A DNA stretch of 64,000 nt from Baylisascaris procyonis. Its lineage: Eukaryota; Nematoda; Chromadorea; Rhabditida; Ascarididae. Position numbers and translations under genes: made by a program. How positions within the stretch are numbered: position 1 is the first letter of the stretch; each line of letters opens with the position of its first letter. The notes under the pieces are model-generated. The model made no database searches, had not been told where the DNA came from, and saw nothing but the letters and a program-made list of their open reading frames with translations. The stretch spans positions 620,001-684,000 of the forward strand of contig JAZARR010000048.1 in NCBI GenBank assembly GCA_037389465.1, given 5' to 3'. Positions 1 to 10,556 of the stretch are shown in pieces.

Positions 1-538
1 ATGCCTAGTCTCGTGGGGCCTGAAGTTTCATCGGGATCCGTCGGTTTTATTTTAGGGGCTCCAAGTACCAACACCCATTCGAAGCCTTCGGTCTACGCCG
101 CCAGGATAATATGGCTGAGAAATCCGCATTCTCCTATCGTTGGGTGTGCTGACAAAAATTTGTTATTTATGGTGAATTTATTTGAATAAGTGATGTTGCT
201 CGTTTAGCACCAACGGTACAATGATTCGGATGCTGTATCGTATGTCATCCATAACATAAGATTCTTCTTATTCCACAAACGTCCTTGCAATTGGCGCTAA
301 CACCTGTACGTGCGGTATTGTCAGATTTGGCAGGAAAAGGGTGAGAAGGGGGAAAGCGAATGCCTAACACCTATAACGACATAGATATGCATGATGTGAG
401 CTTGCCGCCGACCTGTTATAACTTCTGTCCACTTACCATATTGTGCACTATTGCGTGAGTCTGCCTCAACAATGACGTGATGGAACGGAATGGGTTTGTG
501 TCGTTGGGGCTACATTTAATCAGCTCATGAAATTTAAG
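1..538. other. no gene seen; probable intron or upstream part of the EIPR1-like gene
   Basis: I see no convincing exon here. The next exon starts in mid-domain at 539, so this stretch is probably intron of that gene, and its earlier exons lie outside the window. The 62-codon open frame at 1-189 has no recognisable motif or splice partner. Confidence 0.4.
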
Positions 539-1976
539 GGTTTGGTGCGTTCGTTTCAATCCGATTCACGATCAGCTTATCTTATCGGGTGGAAGTGATG
601 CACGACTCTTTCTCAATAGTGTGATGTCGCTGAGCTCAGATTCAATTCAGGCCACAGACGTTGCAATCGAAGATGTCATCACCAACGATTCGATTACGCA
701 GAGGCTAGTAGTTTCCTTTGAATACTCAACAGAGGAGAAGCGACATATAGCAGAGAAGCATCCTTTGTCAAAGCAATACCGGAAAAAATTTTCAAGAAAT
801 AGGGCATTTTTCAGGTGTTTTTCCTTCATTGACAGAGGAAATGTAAAAACGGCACGGTGCACCTTTGTCATTAATAGAAATTTCGTTTCGCTTTCTCAAT
901 TTCTCAATTCTGCACAAAACCTTTTTTGTTGGGACACATCATGTTGGATCGGCGACTCACCTCTCCTATTCCAAGCCAGTGGTACTTATTACTGTCGGCG
1001 CATCTTACTTCTTCCACTTCAGGTAGCCTTTCTGATTGCTTCGCCACCGTTTATTTCACTGCTTTGTCCTAGGCGGTGGTATTAACTGAGCTTCGAAGTA
1101 CGTTCCCATCCAGCGGAGCGAAAGGTGTGGCCAATCTTTCCTCTGCTTTTATTAGAAGCGAGCCCGAGTGGGAAGGATTTCTTCAAACAGCTAGTTGACA
1201 CTGTATCCAGTGAGAGCGGATAAAACACGAAAAATGGTTTGCATACGAGTTTGCAATCCATCGGTAGCGGGAATAATTTCCAGCAAAGTTTTATCTTCCC
1301 ACTTTGCTCCTTTCAAGCGATACACAGAAGGGACAAATGAATTCTCGCAAATACAGATATAATGCATCTTTAAATATGAAGTTAAAAAAGAATCACAGAA
1401 CACAATAGCACTTACCACATAAAGCATCTTTATGAGGCAAAATGGGGCCGGCCATTTAATTCAGCAATGAAGTTTTCAAAAAATGCGAAAAGTTAAAAAA
1501 CGTGGAAATTAAGCAGTATAAAAGTGCAGTAAAGCACCTCGCAGTTGAAGCACATGAATAAAAGCGAATAATTTCGAACACAGTTACCTCGTACATCGTT
1601 ATCAGCAATCCAATCGAATGCTTGGGGCCAGCTTGTTTGTATTTGCCATGGGGTTCGATGGCTTCTATAAGTTTAGCAAACAAGAACCAATTTCTCTAAG
1701 TTCACTACACCAGGGCAGTGCGGTCAATGGAGGCACCAATTTTAAGGGAGAAACATTTTGGGACGCTGCTCTGTGGAACGACTTCAGTGCTTCATGTTAC
1801 AACATTTCAGGCTAAACGACGAGAGATTGGAAAAGGTGGAAGAGCATGAGGACTCGGTTTATGCTTGTGCATGGGCGGGTAATGATCCGTGGGTATTCGC
1901 ATCACTTTCATTCGATGGTCGAGTAATTGTGTCGCGTGTAAAACGCCACCATAAATATGCTATTCTGCGGCTATAA
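539..1976 (+). CDS. eipr-1: EIPR1/TSSC1-like WD40 protein, 3' two exons (partial)
   Basis: These are the last two exons of a WD40 beta-propeller protein resembling human EIPR1 (TSSC1), which binds the GARP and EARP tethering complexes and acts in endosome-to-Golgi and dense-core-vesicle traffic. Exon 539-814 (or 539-703) begins after AAATTTAAG and reads VWCVRFNPIHDQLILSGG then SDARLFLNSV, a WD blade in the family's order. The terminal exon 1811-1976 follows ACATTTCAG and contains EEHEDSVYACAW, DPWVFASLSFDGR and a C-terminus close to HKYAILRL, the family's hallmark end, then TAA. Both exons join in phase 2. The upstream donor is unclear: either CAG|GTGTTT at 814, giving a longer charged linker, or a GC donor AG|GCTAGT at 703. 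The N-terminal blades lie outside the window. It converges on vps-28. Confidence 0.85.
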
Positions 1977-2101
1977 GTCTCCATGTTATTTCCGATGGAT
2001 ACTTTCTGAAGGTGCAAGGTAGCCATTTGCTCGTCTTGTGCTACACTTTTCTTACTATACTATATATTTCTTACGTTTCATAGCAGTTTTACTCCAGAGG
2101 A

Positions 2102-2742
2102 TCAATGGTAGTGCCGATTGAAGGTCGAGTAGATGATAAATAATGGGTGATTGAGGAATGAATTTCGGATATCATGAGGCGTCGATATGATGGGAGAGGT
2201 AAAACACAGCGAAATGTGAAACATTTGGCTGCGTTTTATCTCACATGTATTTTCTGCGGCCGACAAAACGGCAATCCCGCTAGTTGCCAAGATGCAAATA
2301 TAGTACAAATTACTGCTACTTAGAGCGCAGAAGACTGTCTCTTTTAACACATGACCGAATTGGAGGAACACAGACAGGCACATGCTGGAAACAAAAAATA
2401 GTGAACTTTTACACAAAAGTCTGAGTGGTGTAGTGATCTGTCTCGAATTTGTCCTGTTTTCCTGTATTGGCAAAAAAAAAAAAAACCAATAGATCAATGG
2501 AATTCGCGTACAAAGGCTGCTGATGGCATATGAAATCGGCCCTAAGGAGCAGGCCTGTCTCATATGAGCCGTCAAATTCAAAGTGCATGGTCTCTTACTC
2601 ACCTACGAGCAGTGTAATTTTTTAATGCTTCAATTGCGTCAAATGAAACAGTAACCTTTAAAGCATTCTGCGGTATGTAATCATTACAAGAATAATTTGC
2701 TCCACGTATTTGTATCTTTTTCGGAATGTTTTCTCCTTCCAT
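2102..2742 (-). CDS. putative small gene directly downstream of vps-28
   Basis: I do not recognise this protein. On the minus strand an acceptor (CATTCTTAG, ending at 2750) is followed after 7 nt by ATG at 2742. The exon 2742-2603 reads MEGENIPKKIQIRG and ends VSFDAIEALKNYTAR before a good GTGAGT donor. A possible second exon from 2279 (acceptor GCAACTAG) continues in the right phase as SGIAVLSAAENTCEIK and stays open to a stop at 2102, but this part is weak. The start lies only about 110 nt after the vps-28 stop on the same strand, the spacing expected for an SL2-type operon. It could instead be non-coding 3' sequence. Confidence 0.35.
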
Positions 2743-2852
2743 TGTTCGCCTAAGAATGCTAACAGAAGAGAAGTAATTATTCAAGTGTAACGGTGATGCA
2801 GCTACCGTTGTCTCATTACTGCCGTCATCTAACCGGAAATAAAATAAAATAT

Positions 2853-5800
2853 TCAGGAACTATGGAGGAATCTGGTGAAAGAGTTGTACGCAGTTTCTAA
2901 TTCGAAGATCATCTGCCGTGCCTCTTCGTCGCTGATCTCTGCGCTCGCCGACATTCCCTTCAGACGATCGTGCCTAAATCCCACTGATATATTGTTGTCT
3001 TATACACGATTCAAGCAATGAGAATCGAATTCCGTGACAAGGAAAGCGGCAGCTTTAGGTTTTAAAATCATGTGGCAGTTGACTCATCACCTGCTCAACT
3101 CCGCCACTGAGACTAACAGAATGACGCATTGTAAAACAGACATAAATATTCCTTCGCAGTGACAGCCAGGCTAATCAGACAGCCAGGCTAATCACACTAG
3201 CAAGTTTCTTAGCGAAATATTTGCGAGCACAAAAATTACGCACGTGGGGATATCCGTATCACGATCACCATCAGTCCTGTTGTTTATATGTGCGCACTTT
3301 CTGTGATAGTGTGAGGTTTAATACGACTACATTCTTCATAAAGAATTTACTCAATGGACGCTTTGTTTGCAAAAATGCGGGTTTGTTTTCTCAACAAAGC
3401 CCAAAACTCATTCTTTTTTCTTCTTTCCTGATATGGTTTTCTCTCTTACAATGGTTTCATTATCATTCTCAATGGAATTAATTATGCCTAAAATTAAGTT
3501 ATATAAACGATGAAACATTTGCTCGAAGAAAATTTTCGATTCCAAATTCGCTCCATCAAACGAAACAAAACGTTTAAAGTCGAGAAGGAAACACTTTGTT
3601 TTATATTTCTATTTATTCATTACTAATTTTGTGTAATAAGCAGTAGTATTTTCTTTATCACTTTATATTTTTTACTTTATTAATAATACATTCGTTGGGA
3701 GCATAGTACAAACCCGCCTCGACCTTTCACCACACTATTTTCTCAGTGATTTCGAAATTATTGTACAATAAAACACTATTCGCCAAAGAAATGAAAATAC
3801 TCAACCACAGAACCTTTAGATGATTTCAATAATGCTTTAGTGTAAAGTTGACGACTTGACGACGATGACATTTTCATTAGAATAGGAATTGTGCTACAAG
3901 AATGGGGATTACACAATAATATTTTGGAAACACCACAGCTTGTATGGGACAGTGAGCATTTATTTCTGAGTGAGCTAAAACGAATTAGCAACGATACATC
4001 AAGGTGAGTTGATGCTGATTGCGTTATCCATGTTTACAGTGCGAAATTCGACAATTCTATTGAAATGTCATTGATATATCAGTATTTGTGAACTCATCTC
4101 AGAATATCAGTACTGATTCATCTCATTTCAAGTATCACGCACAACTTTTTTTCGAACTCCCAGGATCACCCCTTTTTTTCGACTAGAAGGAGCAATATTT
4201 CGCTACATGCATCATGCTCACTTCCAATAGCCAGAGCGCGTTTATACCACGATTGCAAATGTGTTTCGGCAATTAGTAAACGCTGCTGTGGAAAAGATTC
4301 ATGAACTGCTGTCATACAGCAATTCTGGTTTACCTGAGATAGCGGTTCAACTGGCAACGTGAAGTTGAACGTTGTCGCTGGACACCCTCCCTTCCACTCT
4401 TTTCCCAGCAATCGACACGACATATGTATGTAAACCGTGTAAAAAGTCTATTATTGGCATGTACCTACCTGTTCTTTCTGCTGGCTTCGTGCAATTCCTA
4501 TCGCACTGTGTTGTGAGGGTTGGATACTTCACTTAATGAAAGCTCAGGTGACATAACCAATTAATAATGGTGGCCACCTGCAATATTCACAGCAACAATC
4601 AACTCACCATGCTTTCACTTTAAGTTTGGAGTCGAAGTTGTCTGGCAATGAGCTCATCGCTGACATCGAAGCATTCAGCTCGACCAGTGTAGGGAAGAGT
4701 TCATCAACGGCACGCACATTCAGTTTCAGCTGATCCAGGAACGTTATGAACATCTCAACGATTTCAGCTATACACTTCAATGTATTTCCTTTATCATCTT
4801 TCACCGTTATCGGCCTATCCTCACGAATGCGTTCCAACGCAGCTGGGCATTCGATACGATACTTACGTACGAACTCATCAATATCAGCGCATTGCACCAG
4901 GCGAAGTGCTACCTAAACAAACTCACATAAGGAACGGCGAACCACTAATTTATCAACCATAAACCCTTTAAATGATTCTATGAGAATTTACTAGCCTCGT
5001 TTAGTTAGAAGAGTTTACAGGTTCATATTATATCAAAATTTGATAGGATATTTGGTACCTTCGGGCATCAGAATTTACTAATCATCGTGTTGATACGACG
5101 GCAAACGATGTTATAAATCTTGGGCATGCGTAAGGAGCTGCGTGAGGAAGAGTGGCACACGCTTTCGGTGCGGAAAACGTGAGTGTGACATCCACCGTTC
5201 ACTACTTTTACGAGACCGTGTTCATACCGTGAACGCGTCATGGCGGAAATTCCTCGTAAAATAAATGTCCTTACCACCACAAATATTTATCTGGGTCCAC
5301 GAAAGGGCTTTATGGCTCTCAGTTGCGCCACAGCGCAAGTAAAATCATGGGATCGGGCCTATGGGCAAACAATACAGCGCTTCTGCTGTGAAGTCAACGA
5401 TAATCCGCAGTACTTAGAAATATTTAATTCGATGATAACGCTGTTTAAAGAGATACGATTTTTGCTCTGAGAGATGGACAGGTCTTTTTCTCCGGCCAGT
5501 TTCCTAGTGAAATTTTTTTCCCTGATCACCATCCCCAACTTAGTTCCACACGCAACACTGATGGGCTATTGCTTCTCCGTTTGCTAAAGGGTCGGAAATT
5601 TTCAGGATCACTTAGATTCGAAAGTAATAAAAGAACGTCGAAGAGATATAACAAGAAAATAACCTTGTACTGAACAAGCAGCTTTGAGCACTCAGCAGTA
5701 TACTCCTTGGGTGGGATGCAATCACGGCTAAGCATCTTCTCAAGACATTCGAGTGCATTCAACACCGCGTATAGTTCACTCATATTGTCAAGTCGTTCCC

Positions 5801-5870
5801 GCTCGGCACTGTTCTCATATAAACGCACCTCTTGAAGGAAATCCGGATTGATCTCTTCGCCTATCATCAT
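2853..5870 (-). CDS. vps-28: VPS28, ESCRT-I subunit (complete, 3 exons)
   Basis: VPS28 is a core ESCRT-I subunit that works on endosomes in sorting ubiquitinated cargo into multivesicular bodies. Exon 1 (5870-5664) reads [20 protein letters not shown] and continues to [15 protein letters not shown], the N-terminal core that binds the other ESCRT-I subunits. Exon 2 (4912-4608) has [32 protein letters not shown] and the following helices. Exon 3 (2973-2853) has [18 protein letters not shown] and [16 protein letters not shown], the C-terminal four-helix domain that recruits ESCRT-II. Phases agree (0, then a Trp codon split TG|G), giving 210 aa against 221 in human. The start is the ATG 4 nt after a TTTTAG acceptor, suggesting SL trans-splicing. 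The first donor (GTTATT) is weak. The 1.6-kb second intron holds no credible exon. Confidence 0.92.
3161..3194. repeat. 17-bp perfect tandem duplication
   Basis: GACAGCCAGGCTAATCA occurs twice head to tail, inside vps-28 intron 2. Confidence 0.9.
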
Positions 5871-5880
5871 ACGCCTAAAA
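5871..5880 (-). promoter_or_regulatory. probable trans-splice acceptor of vps-28
   Basis: On the minus strand TTTTAG is followed by GCGT and then the vps-28 ATG. A 4-nt leader behind a 3' splice site, with no good upstream coding exon in phase, is typical of nematode SL trans-splicing. A short 5' exon near 5917-5950 ending TTCAG|GTATGC cannot be excluded. Confidence 0.5.
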
Positions 5881-8689
5881 CCACTTTGATTAATCCCTTT
5901 TTAAAGTGCAAAGCATACCTGAACTGATAAACGACCAGTCATTTAACAACTGCGGAACCACATTAAGCTCCATATACTGCTGCAATTACATCCAAAAATA
6001 ATGTCACTGACGTTCGAAGACAACAAAGGTTTAGAAATCTTTAAGCATTCTGGAATCCCAAAAAACCTCTTGCTTTGTTTTTAACTCAGTCAGATACCAC
6101 ACCTACCTGGAGGTTCTACAGAAGCCGCTATAAGAAAGCGCGAGAAGGAGACAGATGGACGGAAGGAGGGGTCAGGGATACAACAAATTTGTACTGAAAA
6201 GGGGAAATACTCGTCGCGAAAGTATAAAAACTAATATTTCGCTCGCATAGCTAATCGAACGTAGAAGGAAACAATTTGAGCATTTCGACGGACATGCCGG
6301 TGAAAACTCAATAAGGTATTATATGAATGTGTCGACGTATCGCCGTTCCGAGAAAAAAACCTTGCAAAGATATCCCAGTTGAGTGACTCTAATATCTGAC
6401 CCCTCTCAGGATCCCATGAACTATGTGGTCTTACCGTGATCGGACCTGATCACTCTAAAGGGAACTGTTCCATTAGTTCACACTATCGTCAGTTCTTTTC
6501 GTGCTGCCGAAGCTGAAATAAAGAGTAGATTATATAATCTCTTCTCTCTCTTCGCCGAACTTCGGTCAACAAAAAAGACTTGATTTTGAGAGGCTGGCCT
6601 TTGAATCAACCTTCCATCTTCTCTTACAACATCTCCTATATTGCGAAGCTAAGTTCATCGAGAAATATGAAATTATGAGATAAGAATGAAAGCGTCCAAT
6701 GCACACCATCTACGTTGAAGCATTTTTTCAGACTATCATCCGCTTATCAGAGAATGAACTCCAATTCTACTGCTGTCAGCGTGTTCGCTTCATGCATCTT
6801 ACGTTACAATACACCAAAACGGTTTACATTTCCGGAAGGACTCCGAACATCGACGAAAATATCATATACAGATGGCCTATACTCCCCTTACCTTTCGAGG
6901 CGCCGTGTTAGGCAAAATCTGTTAGATATTGAGCAAAACCTTAAATCATCCTCTTGGCTGTGCTAGATGCTCTCCTTTATTGAATCCCCTTCAGAAGGCA
7001 TGCTTTCTTCGATTGCTATTCCCCTAAACGTGTAAACAGAAGCTTTGAAGGCAACTATACTGTTCTTGGTCAAAACATCCTTTGACTTATTCCCCCTTTG
7101 TTTTGCAATCACTTCCTCCGTATAAACCATTAAATTCATTATCAGAGTCTTCATCTCCAACATTCCCAACTCAATAGTATCACCAAGAAACCGAAGCGAA
7201 TGGTTCCCAAGTTTTCCTTTAAGTCGAAAGAAAAGACTATTAGAAAGACCGAATAGGGCCACTGAATTGATTTTTCGTTTCATTTATCCTATCTAGCACA
7301 CAGTTACATGTCAGCGGGATAACTCAATCATCAAAGGAAACAGCAGCCACTCACCACTTGAAACAAGAAATGGACCACCTGATTCATTCGCCCAATAATG
7401 TTGATTTGAGCATTGTGTTTGGCACAATGCCAGTTTAGCAGATCGTGGGCTAGTAGACCTTGCAAGAACAACATTTGCTTCAAACAGCTACGAAGCAAGA
7501 AAAGCTTTCCGGATGTCCGGCACTTGGCAGCCTTGTGTCTGCAATGGTAATCAACATTCTAAGTGTGGGCAATGACAGTTAGAGGGAAAGACGTTGATAG
7601 CGAAACCTGCACTATATCGTGGGCTGCAGGAGTGCTGGAACTACTGGACTAGAGCATTTCACTCATGCCCAGTTGTACGCATCACGTGCATTAGCATCGG
7701 CACTCGAACCACGTCGAGTCTCAGGGAGCCTTGAGGATTCTTGCAAAAGTCCTCACATAGGCCTATCCCTCTTCTTCTCCCTCGAGCTCACGGGATATTC
7801 AGAAAGCTGTGGTTCTTAGAGCGACCGGAGATACTACTCACGCTGCAAGTGTTCACAGAATCAGTTTAAATTGACTTCGTTTGCAAAACGTTTCTATTCG
7901 TATTACATTGATAAACTCGGTGACTGACGGGTTCGTCGAGATTGTTTTAAATGCAAGTGATGTAAGATTAATGGCTGGCGAACGTTTTACCCATAGATCG
8001 AGCGAACTGCTAGCAAAGCAATGTTGGTGTTACATAAATTACTATGACACCTATACTGGTGAGGTAACATTGTTCTCTCCTCACCTACAAACAGATTGCT
8101 GTGGTCACTATAGAAAGTTCTTGTCCAAATCATAATCCTACCATTTTTTCAATAGTTAAGATGACAGTAATATTTCCGATATCAATAACACTCCTCCAGA
8201 CATGCATCTACATTATTTTCTGCCAACAAGAAGAACTCTAGAAAAACTTTCGAAATCTTCACCGCCATTTAAATTTCTCAATCCTCTTAGCCATTCTCGT
8301 ATCGGCTAGTAGCTATATTTTTTGAAAATTGCCGAATATGCAAGATAGGGAAAGGCGCCATGAAACGATTTGTGTATTTGGAAGTCAAAAAAAGAAGCTT
8401 TTTGTACTTTCTGCGGTCGATATACCATCCAATTCATAATCTTTCTATCCATCTCATCAACTAAAACATTCGACACTTCAATAGCATATCCTTGCTCTGC
8501 GATGAGTAATTTACTAAATACTTACGCTGACTTTGTAACACCAATTTCTTCAAGTTGCTCGCAAGCGCGATACTGCCTGGATATGCAGCAACGAAGACAA
8601 CTTCTACTACGTAAAAACCGACGAAGCTTCTGGATTTCTGGGAACAATGTTGATGATAGTAAGTAGTAAAATGAAGCGGTATGGAAAAC
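5881..8689. other. no gene identified between vps-28 and the tRNA
   Basis: I found no exon chain here. The longest open frame (minus strand, 7283-6963, 106 codons, ends GDSIKESI) has an ATG but no motif and no clear splice partners, and its length is within what chance gives at this base composition. Confidence 0.4.
8685..8688 (-). terminator. RNA polymerase III terminator of tRNA-Cys
   Basis: A TTTT run lies on the minus strand one nucleotide after the tRNA 3' end. Confidence 0.7.
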
Positions 8690-8761
8690 AGGGAGCGCCC
8701 GGATTTGAACCGGGGACCTCTCGATCTGCAGTCGAATGCTCTGCCACTGAGCTACACCCCC
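8690..8761 (-). tRNA. tRNA-Cys (GCA)
   Basis: Read on the minus strand, the sequence folds as a 72-nt tRNA without intron. The acceptor stem is GGGGGTG with CGCTCCC (one G-T pair). The D arm carries the A-box TAGCTCAGTGGCAGAGC, the anticodon loop is CTGCAGA with anticodon GCA, and the T arm with the B-box is GGTTCAAATCC. The discriminator base is T (U73), the eukaryotic cysteine identity base. The region also produces a spurious minus-strand ORF, which should be ignored. Confidence 0.97.
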
Positions 8762-10556
8762 AATCCATGTTTTGCAATGTTGGGTCATCCCGAAAAGGTA
8801 GAATGAAAGGTGAAGCTGTTCATCCACCTGGGCGCCATTTCTTCTAGTATTGGTTCACATGTGAGACAAGAATATGATATGCTACTGTCGAAAATCCGAA
8901 AGTTCTTGGGCACTTTAATGTCGTCAATGTTTTTCGGATGTTATGCTTCTCGTTTATTCTTATTAGTTGATAAAATTTCTCTTAAAAACTCCTTGCAAAC
9001 CCCTATTCACTATTTTTGAACTCTTTTTTTTAATATAGTGAAGCTCATTAGAAGAAGCAGCACGCGATTTGTATGTTCAATGTTCTATAAGAGCCTAGTC
9101 TTATGCAAAGTGATTGGGTGATTTTATTATTGTGCGAGGATGATCTTCATCGAGCATTTATTTATACGGCAGCAAACAAAACAAAATACTTTTCAATTCG
9201 TGATATAACAACATAAAAGGCAATCAACTGAGGTTTTCAATCAGAGAAAAAACAAGCGAAATGTGCGACTTAGCAATGTCTTCCATGGTGGATGCATATA
9301 CATTTTGATAGTTGATTACTGCCAATGGGGAATTTCATGAAGGAGGTGATGCAAGAGTTATTACGCTGCATTAAAGACAACTGCTACACTAGGCACATTA
9401 TTAGAAAACCGGAGATATGCATTCACATAGCAATTAGATATTACTCATGCCAACTCCTTCACCATTTACTGTACAACGAGTCCATTAGTCGCGATTTTCA
9501 AACTCAATTTTCCGATCACTCATTTCATTACTATCGACAGTTTTTCTAGCTTGAAGATGTGAAAAAACTCATTGTTCAGATATCCTCTCTCAATTCATTG
9601 CCTGGTCTTCTTCGAAGAAACATGTATTAAATTGAGAAAAGTCAATCATTAGAAGCATAAACGCTGCCGAATTTCGTAACATTAGTGAACAATGGACCGA
9701 TTTGACGGCAGTTGAAGTGGTGGAATGGGCACATTACAAACAACGGAGATTCATCGGAGGCAAGCAGGCGATGGAGACCTTATGAAAGCAAAAATTAAGC
9801 AGTTCTTTCACGAGATTGTTCCAACAATAGCGATGTTATTTTCAGCAAAGTAATTGCTGCTTTATGCATATAGATGGAAGGATAAAATCAGAAGAAGAAT
9901 TTTTGCAACCACATGTCAGTGGACATTTGCAAACACACTCGGTGAAATCTTAACCACGAAAGATAAAAACCGTAAAAAGGCACACGTATATTCAGAGGAA
10001 GGTAAGAATGCTTAAAAAACCTATTTCGGACGTGCTGCAAAATTATTCTTCTTGCGTTATAATCCATTTTTCTTTCTAATTATGAAATATTATTTCAATA
10101 AGAGATTTTTTCTCATCTGAAATCAACTATAACCAAACAATTAAGCAACATTTCTCTGATAAGCGGTTCACTGAAGTTCAAGACTCGCATCGTGGTACCC
10201 GCAAAAAGGCGATCGTAAACGATAATGACGTACTATCACTGAAGTGGTAAAGGTCCAATGATAAATAGCAATACTTCGTGTCACAGTGTACTGAGATCCC
10301 AATAAAAGCTATGGTACTGACTCCTCCCCCCCCCCCTCCCCCACCGCATTTAGCAACACACGGTCCGTCCTTCCCTCTCCACTACTTTTTTTTCGGCTCC
10401 CAACATTTGCTGTCACTTTGTACGCGCACTGTCACAAGCATCGCCATCGGAGAAAGATGTCAGTCAATTGTGCCAATATATGCGAAGTTTTGCTGCACGT
10501 CACTTACTGTATCACCTGATGAGCGGCGATAGGTAAATTGCGAAGGCTAAACGCAA
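8762..10556. other. no gene identified; homopolymer C tract
   Basis: There is no exon I can support. A C-rich tract with runs of up to about 11 C lies near 10323-10343. This is the 3' flank of the ZP gene that ends at 10557. Confidence 0.4.

Noticed and set aside
1191..1683. Minus-strand ORFs opposite the EIPR1-like intron
   Set aside because: They overlap the intron of a recognised gene and lack motifs or splice signals.
4166..4423. Minus-strand exon pair with a 48-nt intron inside vps-28 intron 2 ([19 protein letters not shown])
   Set aside because: It does not fit the vps-28 phase, the real C-terminal exon is at 2853-2973, and no start or family is visible.
6963..7283. 106-codon minus-strand ORF
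   Set aside because: It has no motif and no splice context, and its length is within chance for this composition.
8522..8827. 101-codon minus-strand ORF containing GGVAQWQSIRLQ
   Set aside because: It is a translation of the tRNA-Cys gene, a common false ORF.
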